Below, piece by piece: positions 6,414 through 7,705 of a stretch of DNA of 7,705 nucleotides. The notes under the pieces were generated by a model. It saw nothing but the letters and a program-made list of their open reading frames with translations. It searched no databases and had not been told where the DNA came from. How positions within the stretch are numbered: the first letter of the stretch is position 1; the number at the start of each line of letters is the position of its first letter. The stretch is taken from assembly GCA_020724325.1 (NCBI GenBank), contig DYHC01000090.1, forward strand, positions 1-7,705, given 5' to 3'. Position numbers and translations under genes: made by a program. This stretch comes from Melioribacter roseus (GTDB taxonomy: Bacteria; Bacteroidota; Ignavibacteria; Ignavibacteriales; Melioribacteraceae).

Positions 6414-6782
6414 TTAAAGAACCTCTGGAGCCAGAGAAATTATTTTCATAAATTTTTTATCGCGCAATTCCCTTGCAACCGGGCCGAAGATACGAGTGCC
6501 GCGTGGTTCGCCCTGTGCGTTTAATAGAACTGCAGCATTTTCATCAAAACGGATGTAAGAGCCGTCGTTTCTTCTAACTTCTTTTTTGGTACGAACAATA
6601 ACAGCTCTAGATACTTCACCTTTTTTAACACCGCCGCCGGGTATAGCAGACTTTACGCTCACAACAATAACATCGCCTAAGCTGGCATATCTTCTATTGC
6701 TGCCACCTAAGACGCGAATACAACGAACTTTTTTAGCACCGGAATTATCCGCAACTACTAAATTTGTTTCTTCTTGAATCAT
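6414..6782 (-). CDS. rplN: 50S ribosomal protein L14
   Basis: L14 lies at the subunit interface, where it takes part in intersubunit bridges with 16S rRNA and is also the binding site of the silencing factor RsfS. The 122-residue product is full length and highly conserved, with [20 protein letters not shown] (1-20), CIRVLGG (21-27), [20 protein letters not shown] (51-70) and [20 protein letters not shown] (95-114). The ATG has GGGAG eleven bases upstream. It follows rpsQ by 43 bases, the widest gap in the window apart from the one holding the tRNA. That gap is AT-rich and shows no convincing hairpin or promoter. Confidence 0.98.
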   Translation of the reverse strand: MIQEETNLVVADNSGAKKVRCIRVLGGSNRRYASLGDVIVVSVKSAIPGGGVKKGEVSRAVIVRTKKEVRRNDGSYIRFDENAAVLLNAQGEPRGTRIFGPVARELRDKKFMKIISLAPEVL

Positions 6783-6825
6783 TTTTTATAAACTCCCAAT
6801 CAAACTATGTAAAGTTCTAAAGCAA

Positions 6826-7086
6826 TTATTTTGCTTTTTCAACTATTTCTACCAAACGCCATTTTTTTCTTTTACTAAGCGGTCTAGTTTCCATCACCTT
6901 AACAATATCTCCTAACCCGCATTCATTCTTCTCATCATGAGCCATTAGCTTGGTAGTCTTCCTGAAATATTTTTTATAGATCGGATGCGCAACACGTCTT
7001 TCAATAGCAACAATAATGCTCTTATTCATTTTATTACTAACTACCGAACCGATTCTAATTTTTCTAGTATTTCTTCTGGTCTCCAT
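6826..7086 (-). CDS. rpsQ: 30S ribosomal protein S17
   Basis: S17 is a primary 16S rRNA-binding protein with an OB fold in the lower body of the small subunit. The 86-residue product contains [20 protein letters not shown] (8-27), [17 protein letters not shown] (30-46) and the signature [20 protein letters not shown] (59-78). Length is normal. An AAGGAG lies upstream of the ATG with a rather long spacing (about 13 bases from GGAG). It lies 20 bases after rpmC. Confidence 0.97.
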   Translation of the reverse strand: METRRNTRKIRIGSVVSNKMNKSIIVAIERRVAHPIYKKYFRKTTKLMAHDEKNECGLGDIVKVMETRPLSKRKKWRLVEIVEKAK

Positions 7087-7106
7087 CGAAAAAGAATTTC
7101 TCCTTA

Positions 7107-7322
7107 TTAATTTGTCTTTGAGTTTTTAGCTTCTTGCATATCACGTTCTTTAAGAATCGTTTTCATTTTGGCAATATCTTTTTTTACAAGACGGAGTTTA
7201 GCCGTGTTTGTTAAATTTTTTAATTCTTGCTGGAATCTCAAATCCACCAGATTTTTCTGTTCTTCGAGAATTCGTTTCTTAAGTTCTTCAGTGGACATTT
7301 CTCTAATTTCGTAAATCTTCAT
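7107..7322 (-). CDS. rpmC: 50S ribosomal protein L29
   Basis: L29 is a small helical protein near the peptide-exit site, where it helps form the docking surface for nascent-chain factors such as SRP and trigger factor together with L23. The 71-residue product is predicted to be two antiparallel helices, with [20 protein letters not shown] (9-28) and then [20 protein letters not shown] (29-48), the latter containing the family signature. A short polar tail AKNSKTN extends the C-terminus slightly beyond the E. coli form. The ATG is preceded by AAGGA ten bases upstream, directly after the rplP stop (15-base gap). Confidence 0.96.
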   Translation of the reverse strand: MKIYEIREMSTEELKKRILEEQKNLVDLRFQQELKNLTNTAKLRLVKKDIAKMKTILKERDMQEAKNSKTN

Positions 7323-7337
7323 AGTATAAAAATCCTT

Positions 7338-7705
7338 TTATGATTTTAAATCTGGTCTCTGAACAATTTTTGTTTTAATAGGCAATTTATGAGCCGCAAC
7401 TGTTAATGCTTCGTGGGCAGTAGTTTTATCGATACCGCCAACCTCAAACATAATTCTACCAGGAAGAACTACCGCAACCCAGAATTCCGGCGCACCTTTT
7501 CCTTTACCCATTCTAGTTTCGAGAGGTTTTTTTGTTACAGGTTTATCCGGAAATATTCTTATCCAAACTTTTCCATCTCTCTTCATTTGGCGTGATAATG
7601 CAACACGGCAAGCTTCAATTTGTCTGCTTGTAATCCATGCCGGCTCCATAGCTTTCAAACCATAATCTCCAAAATTAACTAGATAACCACGGGTAGACTT
7701 GCCTG
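7338..7705 (-). CDS. rplP: 50S ribosomal protein L16 (partial, 5' end off window)
   Basis: L16 is a late-assembling large-subunit protein that contacts A-site tRNA and organises the peptidyl-transferase region. The frame stays open to the window edge and encodes 121 visible residues. The first visible residues, [20 protein letters not shown], match the conserved L16 region roughly 20 residues from the usual start, so about 20 codons lie outside. Also visible are [13 protein letters not shown], the signature [16 protein letters not shown], and the C-terminal [21 protein letters not shown] at 7656-7658 could be mistaken for a start codon, but it encodes the conserved Leu of GLKA. rpmC follows after 15 bases, as in the S10/spc order. 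Confidence 0.97.
   Translation of the reverse strand, partial: GKSTRGYLVNFGDYGLKAMEPAWITSRQIEACRVALSRQMKRDGKVWIRIFPDKPVTKKPLETRMGKGKGAPEFWVAVVLPGRIMFEVGGIDKTTAHEALTVAAHKLPIKTKIVQRPDLKS

Noticed and set aside
6783..6825. A possible regulatory leader or promoter in the 43-base rpsQ-rplN gap
   Set aside because: The gap contains only an AT-rich stretch and the rplN Shine-Dalgarno. No hairpin or exact TAnnTTTG element is present.
7656..7658. TTG as the start codon of rplP
   Set aside because: The frame remains open to the window edge, and the upstream residues match the conserved L16 segment before GLKA, so the true start is outside the window.

Overview
The window is a stretch of a bacterial S10-spc-alpha ribosomal protein cluster, read entirely on the minus strand. 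In transcription order (high to low coordinates) it runs rplP (5' end cut by the window edge), rpmC, rpsQ, rplN, rplX, rplE, rpsN, rpsH, rplF, rplR, a tRNA-Gln gene, rpsE, rpmD, rplO, secY, map, infA and rpmJ (3' end cut). Every protein gene is recognisable from family motifs and is close to its usual length. Intergenic gaps are mostly about 3 to 45 bases, and secY overlaps rplO by one base, so the whole block looks like one co-transcribed unit. No stretch over 300 bases lacks a gene, and no strong + strand gene is visible.

The DNA is AT-rich. The order secY-map-infA-rpmJ without adk, the 89-residue zinc-free S14, and the character of the IF-1, SecY, S5 and S14 sequences suggest a member of the Bacteroidota/Chlorobiota/Ignavibacteriota (FCB) group, perhaps Ignavibacteria. 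This is inference from resemblance, not a database result. Most genes have a clear Shine-Dalgarno sequence, which is less typical of classical Bacteroidetes.

Functionally the genes supply small-subunit proteins (S5, S8, S14, S17), large-subunit proteins (L5, L6, L14, L15, L16, L18, L24, L29, L30, L36), the SecY translocon channel, methionine aminopeptidase for nascent-chain processing, and initiation factor IF-1. This links ribosome assembly, translation initiation and protein export.

The main departure from the textbook operon is a complete tRNA-Gln(UUG) gene placed in the same orientation between rplR and rpsE. It is followed by an rpsE that starts with TTG and preceded by a possible Bacteroidetes-type promoter. 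Smaller oddities are an N-terminal extension of about 36 residues on L5, GTG starts on rplF and map, and weak or absent Shine-Dalgarno signals for map and infA. I see no novel defence, mobile or biosynthetic system here.
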